DNA of 61,575 nucleotides, from contig NZ_JAOQNX010000031.1 of assembly GCF_025961575.1 (NCBI RefSeq), positions 1-61,575 on the forward strand. The letters are read 5' to 3'. The stretch is from Rhodoblastus acidophilus (GTDB taxonomy: Bacteria > Pseudomonadota > Alphaproteobacteria > Rhizobiales > Beijerinckiaceae). Below, in pieces: positions 1-7,483 of this stretch; within the stretch, counting starts at the first letter, position 1; every line of letters starts with the position of its first letter. A program made the translations under genes and the position numbers. The notes under the pieces were generated by a model, which saw only the letters and a list, made by a program, of their open reading frames with translations, was not told the DNA's origin and did no database searches.

Positions 1-121
1 TTGCCCATGGACGGCGCCTCATCTGACGGGAGTTTCACCGACGACCATCATGGCACATCGATGCCGCTTCGGGGCGCCGTCCACCCCATCACCGGATTCC
101 CCCAGGCAACGGGAGGTTTCC

Positions 122-1468
122 ATGAACATGCGCTTGAGCGATCACTACGAGGAGCGGCTGCCGCGCTACACCAGCTATCCCACCGCGCCCAATTTCACCG
201 AAATCCCCGCCGCCCGCCATGCCGCATGGCTGTCCTCCATCGCCCCCGACGCGACGGCCTCGCTCTACCTTCACGTCCCCTTCTGCCGGTCGATGTGCTG
301 GTATTGCGGCTGCCACACCACGGTCGCCCAGCGCGACCAGCCGATCGCCGATTATCTCACCGTCCTGCGCGAGGAAATCGGACTGGTCCGGCAAAAGCTC
401 GCCCAAAACCTCGCGATCAAACACGTGCATTTCGGCGGGGGGACGCCGACCATCATCACGCCGGAAGAATTCAGCGGCCTCATCGCGCTGCTGCGGCAAA
501 AATTCGACATCGGCGCCGACGCCGAAATCGCCGTCGAGATCGACCCCAGGCGCTTGTCTCCCGCCATGATCGCGGCGCTGGGCGGCTGCGGCGTCACCCG
601 CGCCAGCCTCGGCGTGCAGAGTTTCGACGCCAAAGTGCAGAAGGCGATCAACCGCGTCCAGACCGTGGAGCAAACGGCGGCGGCGACCGAAGGCCTGCGC
701 GCCGCGGGCGTGCGCGGCGTCAATTTCGACCTGATCTACGGCCTCCCCCACCAGACCCTGGACTCCTGCATCGAGACGGTCGAACGCTGCGTCGCCCTGC
801 GCCCCGACCGATTCGCGGTGTTCGGCTATGCGCATCTGCCATCGTTCAAGAAGCACCAGCGCAAAATCGACGAAGCCGCCCTCCCCGACGCCGCCGCGCG
901 CCTGGAGCAAGCCGAAGCCATCGCCAGCGCCCTGGTCGCCGCCGGCTATGCGCGGATCGGCCTCGATCATTTCGCCCTGCCCGAGGACGAGCTGGTTCGC
1001 GCGCAAAGGGACGGCGCGCTGCACCGCAATTTTCAGGGCTACACCACCGATCCCTGCGACATCCTGCTTGGCTTCGGCGCCTCCGCCATCAGCCGACTGC
1101 CCCAAGGTTTTGTCCAAAACGAAGTGGTGCTGGGCCGTCACGCGCAACGCGTGCTCGGCGGCGAACTCCCGACCGCCAAGGGCTATGAAATGACGGCGGA
1201 CGACCGCATGCGCGCCGAGCTGATCGAGCGGCTGATGTGCGATTTCGAGGTCGACCTCTCGCAAATCGGCGCGCGCCACAAGACCCGGCCGGACGTTTTG
1301 ATGCGCGCCGCCCCACGCTTGCAAACCCTGGTCGCCGACGGCGTGGTCCGCCTGGACGGCGATGTCGTCCGCGTCGCGGAGGATTCGCGCGTGCTGGTGC
1401 GCGCGGTCGCCTCGGCCTTCGACGCGCATCTGGGCTCGAGCGAACGGACGTTCAGCCGCTCCGTCTGA
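122..1468 (+). CDS. hemN: Oxygen-independent coproporphyrinogen III oxidase (HemN)
   Basis: Radical-SAM enzyme that decarboxylates coproporphyrinogen III to protoporphyrinogen IX without oxygen, in cytoplasmic haem synthesis. The 448-residue product opens with the HemN-type RYTSYPTAPNF stretch. The iron-sulfur motif CRSMCWYCGC (CxxxCxxC plus the extra HemN cysteine) lies near residue 55, followed by the SAM-binding HFGGGTPT and the HemN-type EIDPR. The C-terminal HemN domain is present, and the length matches full HemN rather than the shorter HemW. The start is the ATG behind GGGAGG; the frame is open further upstream, but that part does not look like protein. Enzymes of this kind are usually induced by FNR at low oxygen; the upstream region is only partly in the window, and no box was seen in it. 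Confidence 0.93.
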   Translation: MNMRLSDHYEERLPRYTSYPTAPNFTEIPAARHAAWLSSIAPDATASLYLHVPFCRSMCWYCGCHTTVAQRDQPIADYLTVLREEIGLVRQKLAQNLAIKHVHFGGGTPTIITPEEFSGLIALLRQKFDIGADAEIAVEIDPRRLSPAMIAALGGCGVTRASLGVQSFDAKVQKAINRVQTVEQTAAATEGLRAAGVRGVNFDLIYGLPHQTLDSCIETVERCVALRPDRFAVFGYAHLPSFKKHQRKIDEAALPDAAARLEQAEAIASALVAAGYARIGLDHFALPEDELVRAQRDGALHRNFQGYTTDPCDILLGFGASAISRLPQGFVQNEVVLGRHAQRVLGGELPTAKGYEMTADDRMRAELIERLMCDFEVDLSQIGARHKTRPDVLMRAAPRLQTLVADGVVRLDGDVVRVAEDSRVLVRAVASAFDAHLGSSERTFSRSV

Positions 1469-1548
1469 TCGACGGCAGTTTGCGCGCCCACAACGTCAAG
1501 CCGCGGCAACAGGCTAGAAAAGCGCAACGAATTCAAAAGGCGAACATC

Positions 1549-1785
1549 ATGGACACGCTGTCGACCCTCAAATGCCCGACCTGTTATTATCAGGCGATCG
1601 AACTCATGCCGACGGACCGGATCGTCGATTCCTATCAATGCAAGGGCTGCGGGACCGTGCTTCGCGCCAAACCGGGGCAGGATTGCGTGTTCTGCTCCTA
1701 TGGCGACGTTCCCTGCCCGCCGGTTCAGGCGCGGCGCACGAGCAGCGCCGAGCAAGGAACCTGCTGCGGCGCCTGCGGCGGCTGA
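1549..1785 (+). CDS. GDCCVxC-domain small cysteine-rich protein
   Basis: A 78-residue cytosolic protein with ten cysteines. An N-terminal CPTC and a CKGCG knuckle resemble a zinc ribbon. They are followed by GQDCVFCSYGDVPCPP, which matches the GDCCVxC signature of a family often seen beside heavy-metal genes, sometimes as a selenoprotein. The biochemical role is not known. The usual first Cys of the GDCC motif is replaced here (GQDC), so the redox pair would be the CVFC pair. It ends with CCGACGG. The gene follows hemN by 80 bases and converges with the XRE regulator gene. The start ATG has only a weak ribosome site. Confidence 0.7.
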   Translation: MDTLSTLKCPTCYYQAIELMPTDRIVDSYQCKGCGTVLRAKPGQDCVFCSYGDVPCPPVQARRTSSAEQGTCCGACGG

Positions 1786-1794
1786 AATGCGCGG

Positions 1795-2091
1795 TCAAAA
1801 ACGGCGGCGAGATCCCGAGGAATGCAGGCGCAGCGGTTCGCAACCGCCGCGCGGACTGGTCTCATCCATCGCCGCCCATTCGAAAAAATAGGCCGGCTGA
1901 ATATCGAGGACGCGACAAAAGGCGAGCATGACTTTGGCCGGGATCCGCTCCCGCCCTTCCTCGAAACACAGGAGGCGCATGGCGGTGACATCTGTCCGAG
2001 CCGCCAGGGCGTTGAGGGGAAGCCCGCGCTGCATGCGCCGTTCTCGCAAACGGGCGCCGACGAAAGTATCGACCGGATTCGCATCGGACAT
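1795..2091 (-). CDS. XRE-family helix-turn-helix transcriptional regulator
   Basis: A compact DNA-binding protein of about 98 residues. The core reads as a Cro/C1-type helix-turn-helix (LRERRMQRGLPLNALAARTD, then a recognition-helix segment and FEEGRERIPA), with the domain closing on ALDIQPAYFF-like residues typical of the family. There is no C-terminal sensory domain. The ATG at 2091 is preferred because AAGGGA lies nine bases upstream; the in-frame ATG three codons earlier abuts that ribosome site. The gene converges with the GDCCVxC gene and diverges from the LIEIN gene at 2343. Its targets are unknown. Autoregulation or control of the divergent gene is possible but not shown. Confidence 0.8.
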   Translation of the reverse strand: MSDANPVDTFVGARLRERRMQRGLPLNALAARTDVTAMRLLCFEEGRERIPAKVMLAFCRVLDIQPAYFFEWAAMDETSPRGGCEPLRLHSSGSRRRF

Positions 2092-2270
2092 CGTCGACAT
2101 TCCCTTCGCTGATCGCCAGCGCAGCCTGGATGAAACGCCATTTAGCGTTACGGCGCCTCGCGCCTATGGACAAGCCAGCGCTTTTACTTGGGCAAAATCC
2201 GCACCTATCGGCCCTCGCCTCGTACTTTGGTGGTCTTTCCAGCTTTTGCGCAAATGCATTCCGCAAATTA

Positions 2271-2286
2271 TGGCATTCAAATTGCA
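2271..2286 (+). promoter_or_regulatory. Sigma-54-like -24/-12 promoter
   Basis: TGGCATTCAAATTGCA matches the sigma-54 consensus TGGCAC-N5-TTGCA with one mismatch and has the required GG-N10-GC spacing. It predicts a start near 2296, 47 bases before the LIEIN gene. An inverted repeat TTTGCG-N11-CGCAAA at 2245-2267 lies just upstream and could hold an activator. No TGT-N10-ACA NifA site was seen here. Confidence 0.5.
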
Positions 2287-2342
2287 CGATTTTTGGTGAA
2301 AAGCTGAAATTTGCGGCAATGCCTCAACTTCAGGAGTCGGAG

Positions 2343-2540
2343 ATGAAAACCGGGGGAAACACAATCGAGTTGATCGAAATCAACTTGATGTTTGCTCAAT
2401 TAGACCTGACGCTTGGAAAAAGCCAGCCGGGCGCGGCGACGCGAGCTTTCAAACACATCCAGGAAGCGCTGCGGCAGATCCGCGCGGAGAGGGCCGGCGC
2501 GAAAGGCGGCGCGCCGACGGACGAGCGAACCGCCGGCTGA
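2343..2540 (+). CDS. Small LIEIN-motif protein, paralogue 1
   Basis: A 65-residue soluble protein of no family I recognise. Residues 8-48 form two predicted amphipathic helices (IELIEINLMFAQLDLTLG, then a helix ending IQEALRQIRAE), followed by a disordered basic tail. It is clearly related to the protein at 39836-40045: both share ELIEIN(L/M)(L/M)FAQ(L/M)(D/E)L, then helix, then EAL..(I/L)R. The ATG has a good AGGAG seven bases upstream. The upstream region carries a sigma-54-like promoter, so nitrogen- or oxygen-linked expression is plausible but inferred. The size and helical content would suit a small adaptor or regulatory protein. Confidence 0.6.
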   Translation: MKTGGNTIELIEINLMFAQLDLTLGKSQPGAATRAFKHIQEALRQIRAERAGAKGGAPTDERTAG

Positions 2541-2559
2541 CCTCCGCGCCGCCCTTGGA

Positions 2560-2994
2560 TCAGGCTTGCGGGGGCACGACGCGGGCGCGCCACTCCGGCG
2601 GCGGCGTCATGCAGAAGGCGCGCTGTCCCGTCAGCAGATGACGGTTGCGCGCCACCAGATCATAGCCCCAGTCGCGCAGGGCGCGGGGCAGCACGGCGAT
2701 CAGCGCCGCGTAAGACCAGGGCCGGCGCAGGCGCGCGCATACCGCCGCGACCCCATCGGATTTTTCCAAAGCCTTGCCGTCGACGACGAAAAGGAACGAA
2801 TCGGTCGCATCGGGATCGATCCCATGGCGCGCGGCGAGCGCCCGCCCCTCCTCCGACTGGAAGGCGACGAAGCGAATGAGCGGCGCCTCCTCCCGGCGCA
2901 GGACAAACAAAACCCAGCGCGAACAGAACACGCAAAGCCCATCATAAAGCCAAACCGGCGCGGCCGGCTCCGGCGCGATGGCGTCTTGGTTCAT
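2560..2994 (-). CDS. DCC-family thiol-disulfide oxidoreductase (DUF393)
   Basis: A 144-residue cytosolic protein with a thioredoxin-like fold. The N-terminal WLYDGLCVFCSRWV contains the (Y/F)DG.C.(F/L)C core that names the DCC family. Later markers of the family are also present, such as the SFLFVVDG strand, the SDGVA segment, and the RDWGYDLVARNRH region with a hydrophobic C-terminal half. The substrate is unknown. It is a single gene between the LIEIN gene, which converges with it, and the PHA depolymerase-like gene, which diverges from it. Length is normal for the family. The ATG start fits the conserved N-terminus. Confidence 0.85.
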   Translation of the reverse strand: MNQDAIAPEPAAPVWLYDGLCVFCSRWVLFVLRREEAPLIRFVAFQSEEGRALAARHGIDPDATDSFLFVVDGKALEKSDGVAAVCARLRRPWSYAALIAVLPRALRDWGYDLVARNRHLLTGQRAFCMTPPPEWRARVVPPQA

Positions 2995-3259
2995 GGCGGC
3001 GCTCCCTTCCTGTTCGGCGTGTCGGCGGGTTTAGCATCTCGGCGCAACGCCGTCGCCTCCCCGCAAAAATACGAATGTTCAGCACCGACAAAGACCTCCA
3101 ACATGCCGTTTGCATTACGGCGTCTCGGCGCGTCCCCTCGCCCCGCTTGAGCGGGGAGAGGGACAGGGCGCCTTGCCGCTTCATCACCGGGCGCGCGGGC
3201 GGCGGCGCCCCCACGCCCGGTTCGGCGTTGAAGGCGGGCGACACCAGGAGGAGACGCAC

Positions 3260-4333
3260 ATGCCGGTCACGCAAAGACGCCTGCCTCTCATTGCAACGTT
3301 TCTGCTTTCAGTGCTTCCGGCAGCGGCGCAGGCGCAATACGCCCGCCTGCCCCAATACCGGATCGACCCCGCGCAGATTTCCATCTCCGGCCTGTCCTCC
3401 GGCGCGGAAATGACCGTCCAGTTCGGCGTCGCCTACGCCTCCCTGATCCGGGGCGTCGGGGTGATCGCCGGCGGCCCCTATGATTGCGCCGAGGGCGGCG
3501 CGACCAGGGCGACCCGCGTCTGCACCTGCATCTTCGGCTGCGCGACCGAGCAGATCGACGTTGGCAAACTCGTCGAGAAGACCCGGGCCAACGCCGCGAA
3601 AGACGAAATCGACGACCCCGGCCAGATGAAGCGCCATCGCGTCTGGATGTTTTCGGGAACGCAGGACAAACTGGTTCCGCAGGCGAAAATGGACGCACTG
3701 GCGGCCTATTACGGCGCCTTCGTCGAACCCGCGCAGATCGCCTACACCAAGGACCTCAAGGCCGGGCACGGCATGCCGACTCGGTCCTATGGCAATCCCT
3801 GCGACACCGAAATCGACCCGTTTCTAAACTCTTGCAACTATGACGCCGCGGGCGAACTGCTCCAATGGATCCACGGCGAACTGAAGCCGCCGAGCGGGCA
3901 AAAGCTGGGCGGGAGCTTCCTCCAGTTCGACCAGTCCGAATTCCTCAAAAACCCCGGCGACCACAGCCTGTCCGAGGACGGCTGGGCTTACGTGCCCGCG
4001 TCCTGCGCCGATGGCGGCCGCGCCTGCAAGCTGCATGTGAGCTTTCATGGCTGCAATCAGTTCCAGAGCCACAGCTATTGGAATTTCAGCTATCCTTTCT
4101 ATCACAATTTCGGTCGGCGCTACGTCGATCACGCCGGGTTCAACGGCTGGGCCGACGCCAATGACATGATCGTGCTCTACCCGCAGGCGACCTCCTCGAC
4201 GCTGCTCGGCAACCCGCTCGGCTGCTGGGACTGGTGGGGCTATGACGACGCCAATTATGCGCTGAAGAAGGGCCGGCAAATGCTGGCGGTCAAGAGGATG
4301 ATCGACCGCGTCTCGGGCGACGCCAAGAGGTGA
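3260..4333 (+). CDS. Secreted PHA/PHB depolymerase-like esterase
   Basis: A 357-residue alpha/beta hydrolase of the extracellular short-chain PHA depolymerase type. A Sec signal peptide (residues 1-25, ending AQA) is followed by the nucleophile elbow ISGLSSGAEM, whose central Ser is the lipase-box residue, then GTQDKLV (probable catalytic Asp). The C-terminal half carries the family hallmarks HVSFHGCNQ, the GWADANDMIVLYPQA strand and NPLGCWDWWGY. Several cysteines probably form disulfides. No substrate-binding or linker domain is visible, so it may act on oligomers or other esters. The ATG is preceded by AGGAGGAG. Monocistronic in appearance; a GC-rich hairpin follows the stop. Confidence 0.85.
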   Translation: MPVTQRRLPLIATFLLSVLPAAAQAQYARLPQYRIDPAQISISGLSSGAEMTVQFGVAYASLIRGVGVIAGGPYDCAEGGATRATRVCTCIFGCATEQIDVGKLVEKTRANAAKDEIDDPGQMKRHRVWMFSGTQDKLVPQAKMDALAAYYGAFVEPAQIAYTKDLKAGHGMPTRSYGNPCDTEIDPFLNSCNYDAAGELLQWIHGELKPPSGQKLGGSFLQFDQSEFLKNPGDHSLSEDGWAYVPASCADGGRACKLHVSFHGCNQFQSHSYWNFSYPFYHNFGRRYVDHAGFNGWADANDMIVLYPQATSSTLLGNPLGCWDWWGYDDANYALKKGRQMLAVKRMIDRVSGDAKR

Positions 4334-4378
4334 CATACCGATGCATCTCGCGCGCACAAAAATGCGGGCGGCGCCGGA

Positions 4379-4422
4379 ACGGCTGCGGCCGCAGGGGCTT
4401 CATAGGGACCGCCCGCAGCCGT
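4379..4422. repeat. GC-rich inverted repeat after the depolymerase gene
   Basis: ACGGCTGCGG at 4379-4388 pairs with CCGCAGCCGT at 4413-4422, forming a ten-base-pair stem in the 135-base gap before the flavin reductase gene. No T-run follows, so a rho-independent terminator is not supported. It may simply be a transcript-end hairpin. Confidence 0.4.
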
Positions 4423-4468
4423 CCCAGGGCGCCGCAGGCGCCTTCGCGCCAAACGCGAGAGAGCGGCG

Positions 4469-5029
4469 ATGACAGCCAAGCAAGATTTTCCGGTGCACAG
4501 GGTCAGGCGCTATCTGGAGCCCGGGCCGATCGTCCTGGTCACCTCGCGCTGGCGCGACAAGACCAACATCATGACCCTGGGCTGGCACACAATGATGGAA
4601 TTCGCCCCCTCGCTGATCGGTTGCGTCATCTCGGTCGGCAATCACAGCTTTCACATGATCCGCAAGAGCGGCGAATGCGTCATCAACCTGCCGACCTCGA
4701 AACTCGTCGACGCCGTGGTCGGCATCGGCAATTGCTCGGGCGCGGAGGTGGACAAATTCGCGCATTTCGGCCTGACGCCGGAGGCGGCGGCGCAGGTCGG
4801 CGCGCCCCTGATCAAGGAATGCCACGCGAGCTTCGAATGTCGCCTGCACGACGACGCGCTGGTCGACAAATATAATTTCTTCATTTTCGAGGTGGTGAAA
4901 GCGCATGTGGCGCGCGCGCCGAAACATCCGGAGACGCTGCATTACACGGGCGACGGCGTGTTCGTCCTCGCCGGAAACGTCGTCGACAAGCGCGAGCTGT
5001 TCCGTCCGGAAATGCTGATGCTCGACTGA
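4469..5029 (+). CDS. Flavin reductase family protein (flavoredoxin-like)
   Basis: A 186-residue FMN-binding split-barrel protein. The segment PGPIVLVTSRWRDKTNIMTLGWH, read as two parts, is the typical FMN-cradle region of flavoredoxin-type reductases, and the IRKSGECVINLP segment is a further family hallmark. Members reduce FMN with NAD(P)H or carry bound FMN for electron transfer. The partner oxygenase or acceptor is not evident from neighbours. The ATG follows GAGAGAG. It converges with the hybrid kinase gene, whose stop is directly adjacent. No signal peptide, so cytosolic. Confidence 0.8.
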   Translation: MTAKQDFPVHRVRRYLEPGPIVLVTSRWRDKTNIMTLGWHTMMEFAPSLIGCVISVGNHSFHMIRKSGECVINLPTSKLVDAVVGIGNCSGAEVDKFAHFGLTPEAAAQVGAPLIKECHASFECRLHDDALVDKYNFFIFEVVKAHVARAPKHPETLHYTGDGVFVLAGNVVDKRELFRPEMLMLD

Positions 5030-7228
5030 TCAGGAGGTCCCCGGCTGTTCCAGAATGGCCGCGACGCGATCCGCGAGTTCGGAGCCGGTGATCGGCTTGC
5101 GCAGCAGGCAGACGGATCCGCGCGCCTGGCTGCCGATCGCCAAAGCGGCGGCGTCGCCGACATAGCCGGTGAGCAGGATGGTGGGCAGGCGCTTGCGCCT
5201 CTCCTGCGCGGCGCGAATGAGCGTCATGCCGTCCATGCCAGGCATGGACAGATCCGACACCAGCAGGTCCACCTGTTCGCCGGCGTCGAGCGCAGCCAGC
5301 GCCATGGCCGCGCCGGAGGCTTCCGCCACCTGGTAGCCGGCATGCTCGAGTTCGCCCTTGAGCACTTCGCGCACGGCGTCCTCATCATCGACCAGCAGAA
5401 CGCGCCGCGTCCCATCCTTTTTCACGACGCCCTCGCCCGGTTTCGACGCGACCGGCGCGCTCTGGGCGACGGGCAGCCAGATCGACACGGTCGCGCCATC
5501 CCCGGGGGCGCTCTGCACCTGCAGCGCGCCCCCGGACTGCTCGGCGAAACCGCGCGCCATGGGCAGGCCGAGCCCCGTGCCCTTGCCATGCGGCTTGGTG
5601 GTGAAGAACGGCTCCATCGCCCGGTCGAGCGTGGCGGCGTCCATCCCCACGCCGGTGTCCGCGACCGTGACCATCACATAATCGCCCGAAGCCAGTCCCA
5701 TATCCGGCCCCGGCGACCGCCGCGCGGCGAAAGCGATCACGCCGGCGCCCGCAATGGCGTCGCGCGCATTGGTGGCGAGATTGACCAGAGCGGTCTCCAA
5801 TTGCCCCTTGTCGACAAACACCGGCGGCAAGTCCGGTTCGACCTCGACCTGAAGCGCGAGATTGGCGCCGAGCGTCTGCGCGAGCAGGTCGCGCAAGCTT
5901 TCGAGCAGCGGCTTCAGCGCGACGGCGTTTGGCCTCAAGTCGCCGCGCCGGGCGAAAGACAGCAGCCGGCGTGTGATCGACCCGGCGCGCGCGCCGGCCT
6001 CGGCGATCATCTCGGCGAAATGGCGCACGCGCTCCGGGTTTTCGGCGTAGCGTCCGATCATGCTGGCGCCGCCGGTGATCGCCTGGGCGATATTGTTGAA
6101 GTCATGGGCGACGCCGCCGGCGAGTTCGCCGAGCGCGGTGAGTTTTTGCGCCTGGGCCAGCCGAGTCAGCGCCGCCTCGCGCTCGCCAACGGCCGCGCGA
6201 ATGCGCTGCTCGAGCGTGGCGTTAAGGCTCATCAGCGCCGCCTCCGCCTGCTTCCGGCCGGAAATGTCGACGCAGAACTCGACGCAACAAGCCCCGCCGA
6301 GCGAGCTGCCGGCGATCAGCAGCCACAGCCGTCCGCCATCCTTGCGCAAATATTCTTTCTCATAGGGACCGATATGGCCGGTCGCCTCGAAATTCCTCAG
6401 TTCGGCGAAGCTCGTTTCGTAAAATTCCGGCGGCGTGAGATTCTGCCAGGTCAGTTCGCCCCGCGCGATATCGTCGCGGCTATAGCCCATCATGGTCAGA
6501 AAGGTGTCGTTCGCGTCGGTCAGCCGGCCGGTGGCGACGTCCCAGAACATCACGCCGACGGTCTCGACATCGAGCGCCTTCTCCAGACGGGAATTGCTTT
6601 CGCGCAGCGCGACGGCGGTCTCTTCGGCCTGCCGGCGCGCCTGGGCCGCATCCCGCATGGCCAGGCGCAGCTCGACATTGCTGCGCCGCAGCTCCTCCTC
6701 GCTTTGCCGCAAGGCCCCATTGGTCATCTGCCGCACCGCGATCTCATGCATCACGGAATCCGCGAGGTCGCGCATGATGGCGATCTCGTCGGGCGTCCAG
6801 ACCTTTGGCTTGGTGTCGATGGCGCAAAAGCTGCCCACACGCTGACCGTCCGGCGTCAGCAGCGGAATGCCGAGATAGGCGATCACATGCAGGTCGCGGA
6901 TCGCCAGATTTTGCCGCAGCGCCGGATGTTCGCGCGCATCCTCGACCGCCAGGGCTTCGCCGGAGGCGACGACATGCTGGCAAAAGGAGTGGGACAGGGG
7001 CGTCTCGCGGCGCGACGCCCAGGGCTCCGGGAGGCCCGAACTGCTCTTGAAGAACTGGCGCTCCGCGTCGACCAGCGACACGAGCACGGCGGGCGCGCCC
7101 AGCGCCCGCCGCGCGAGATCGGCGAGCCGGTCGAAAGCGCGTTCGCGCGGGCTGTCGAGCAGTCCGGTCGCATGCAGGGCGGCGATGCGCGCGGGATCGC
7201 GCACGACGGCGGCGAGAGACGGACACAT
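5030..7228 (-). CDS. Hybrid sensor histidine kinase (GAF-PAS-HisKA-HATPase-REC)
   Basis: A 732-residue cytosolic hybrid kinase with no membrane segments. The N-terminal GAF domain (about 20-160) contains the FFKSSSGLPEPWASRRETP and SFCQHVV blocks seen in redox and light-sensing GAFs. A coiled coil follows (170-215), then a PAS domain (about 220-335) ending WLLIAGSS and DISGRKQAE. The dimerisation helix holds the phospho-His in GGVAHDFNN, and the ATPase domain has the N-box NLATNARDAI, DTGVGMD and GKGTGLGL. The C-terminal receiver (about 610-730) keeps DDED, the phospho-Asp in LLVSDLSMPG and the Lys in LLRKP. The start is the ATG at 7228; no strong ribosome site is visible. It diverges from the GGDEF-EAL gene across 255 bases, suggesting shared control. 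Confidence 0.88.
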   Translation of the reverse strand: MCPSLAAVVRDPARIAALHATGLLDSPRERAFDRLADLARRALGAPAVLVSLVDAERQFFKSSSGLPEPWASRRETPLSHSFCQHVVASGEALAVEDAREHPALRQNLAIRDLHVIAYLGIPLLTPDGQRVGSFCAIDTKPKVWTPDEIAIMRDLADSVMHEIAVRQMTNGALRQSEEELRRSNVELRLAMRDAAQARRQAEETAVALRESNSRLEKALDVETVGVMFWDVATGRLTDANDTFLTMMGYSRDDIARGELTWQNLTPPEFYETSFAELRNFEATGHIGPYEKEYLRKDGGRLWLLIAGSSLGGACCVEFCVDISGRKQAEAALMSLNATLEQRIRAAVGEREAALTRLAQAQKLTALGELAGGVAHDFNNIAQAITGGASMIGRYAENPERVRHFAEMIAEAGARAGSITRRLLSFARRGDLRPNAVALKPLLESLRDLLAQTLGANLALQVEVEPDLPPVFVDKGQLETALVNLATNARDAIAGAGVIAFAARRSPGPDMGLASGDYVMVTVADTGVGMDAATLDRAMEPFFTTKPHGKGTGLGLPMARGFAEQSGGALQVQSAPGDGATVSIWLPVAQSAPVASKPGEGVVKKDGTRRVLLVDDEDAVREVLKGELEHAGYQVAEASGAAMALAALDAGEQVDLLVSDLSMPGMDGMTLIRAAQERRKRLPTILLTGYVGDAAALAIGSQARGSVCLLRKPITGSELADRVAAILEQPGTS

Positions 7229-7483
7229 GGGTTCAGCACGTTGTTTCACATGGTGATTAACGCCTAGGCCGCCCCGGAGGGAATGAAAACACACAAAAAA
7301 TTGAGAGGCGCCCGGCCAAGGCGCCGGTTCGCCTTGGGTCACCAGTCTGCCGAGCTGCGACGGCGACGCCGCGCGCAAATTAAACATCTGTTTACGATAG
7401 CGCGCCAATGTGTCGCCACGTAAACGCCGAAACGCCCGATCGAAGTGCTTTCGACCGCCGCCGCGTTCGCCTGGGCTGGAACA

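Noticed and set aside
2370-2383. FNR-box-like TTGATCGAAATCAA inside LIEIN gene 1, and a matching TTGATTTCGATCAA inside gene 2 (near 39997)
   Set aside because: Both encode the conserved LIEIN residues (TTG ATC GAA ATC AA), so the palindrome follows from the protein sequence. They lie inside the ORFs, not at promoter positions.
4379-4422. Reading the hairpin after the depolymerase gene as a terminator
   Set aside because: No T-run follows the stem on either strand.
5342-7267. A 641-codon plus-strand frame opposite the hybrid kinase, and the 5' extension of the kinase frame to 9088
   Set aside because: The first is antisense to clear kinase domains. The second crosses the divergent GGDEF-EAL gene and lacks domain content.
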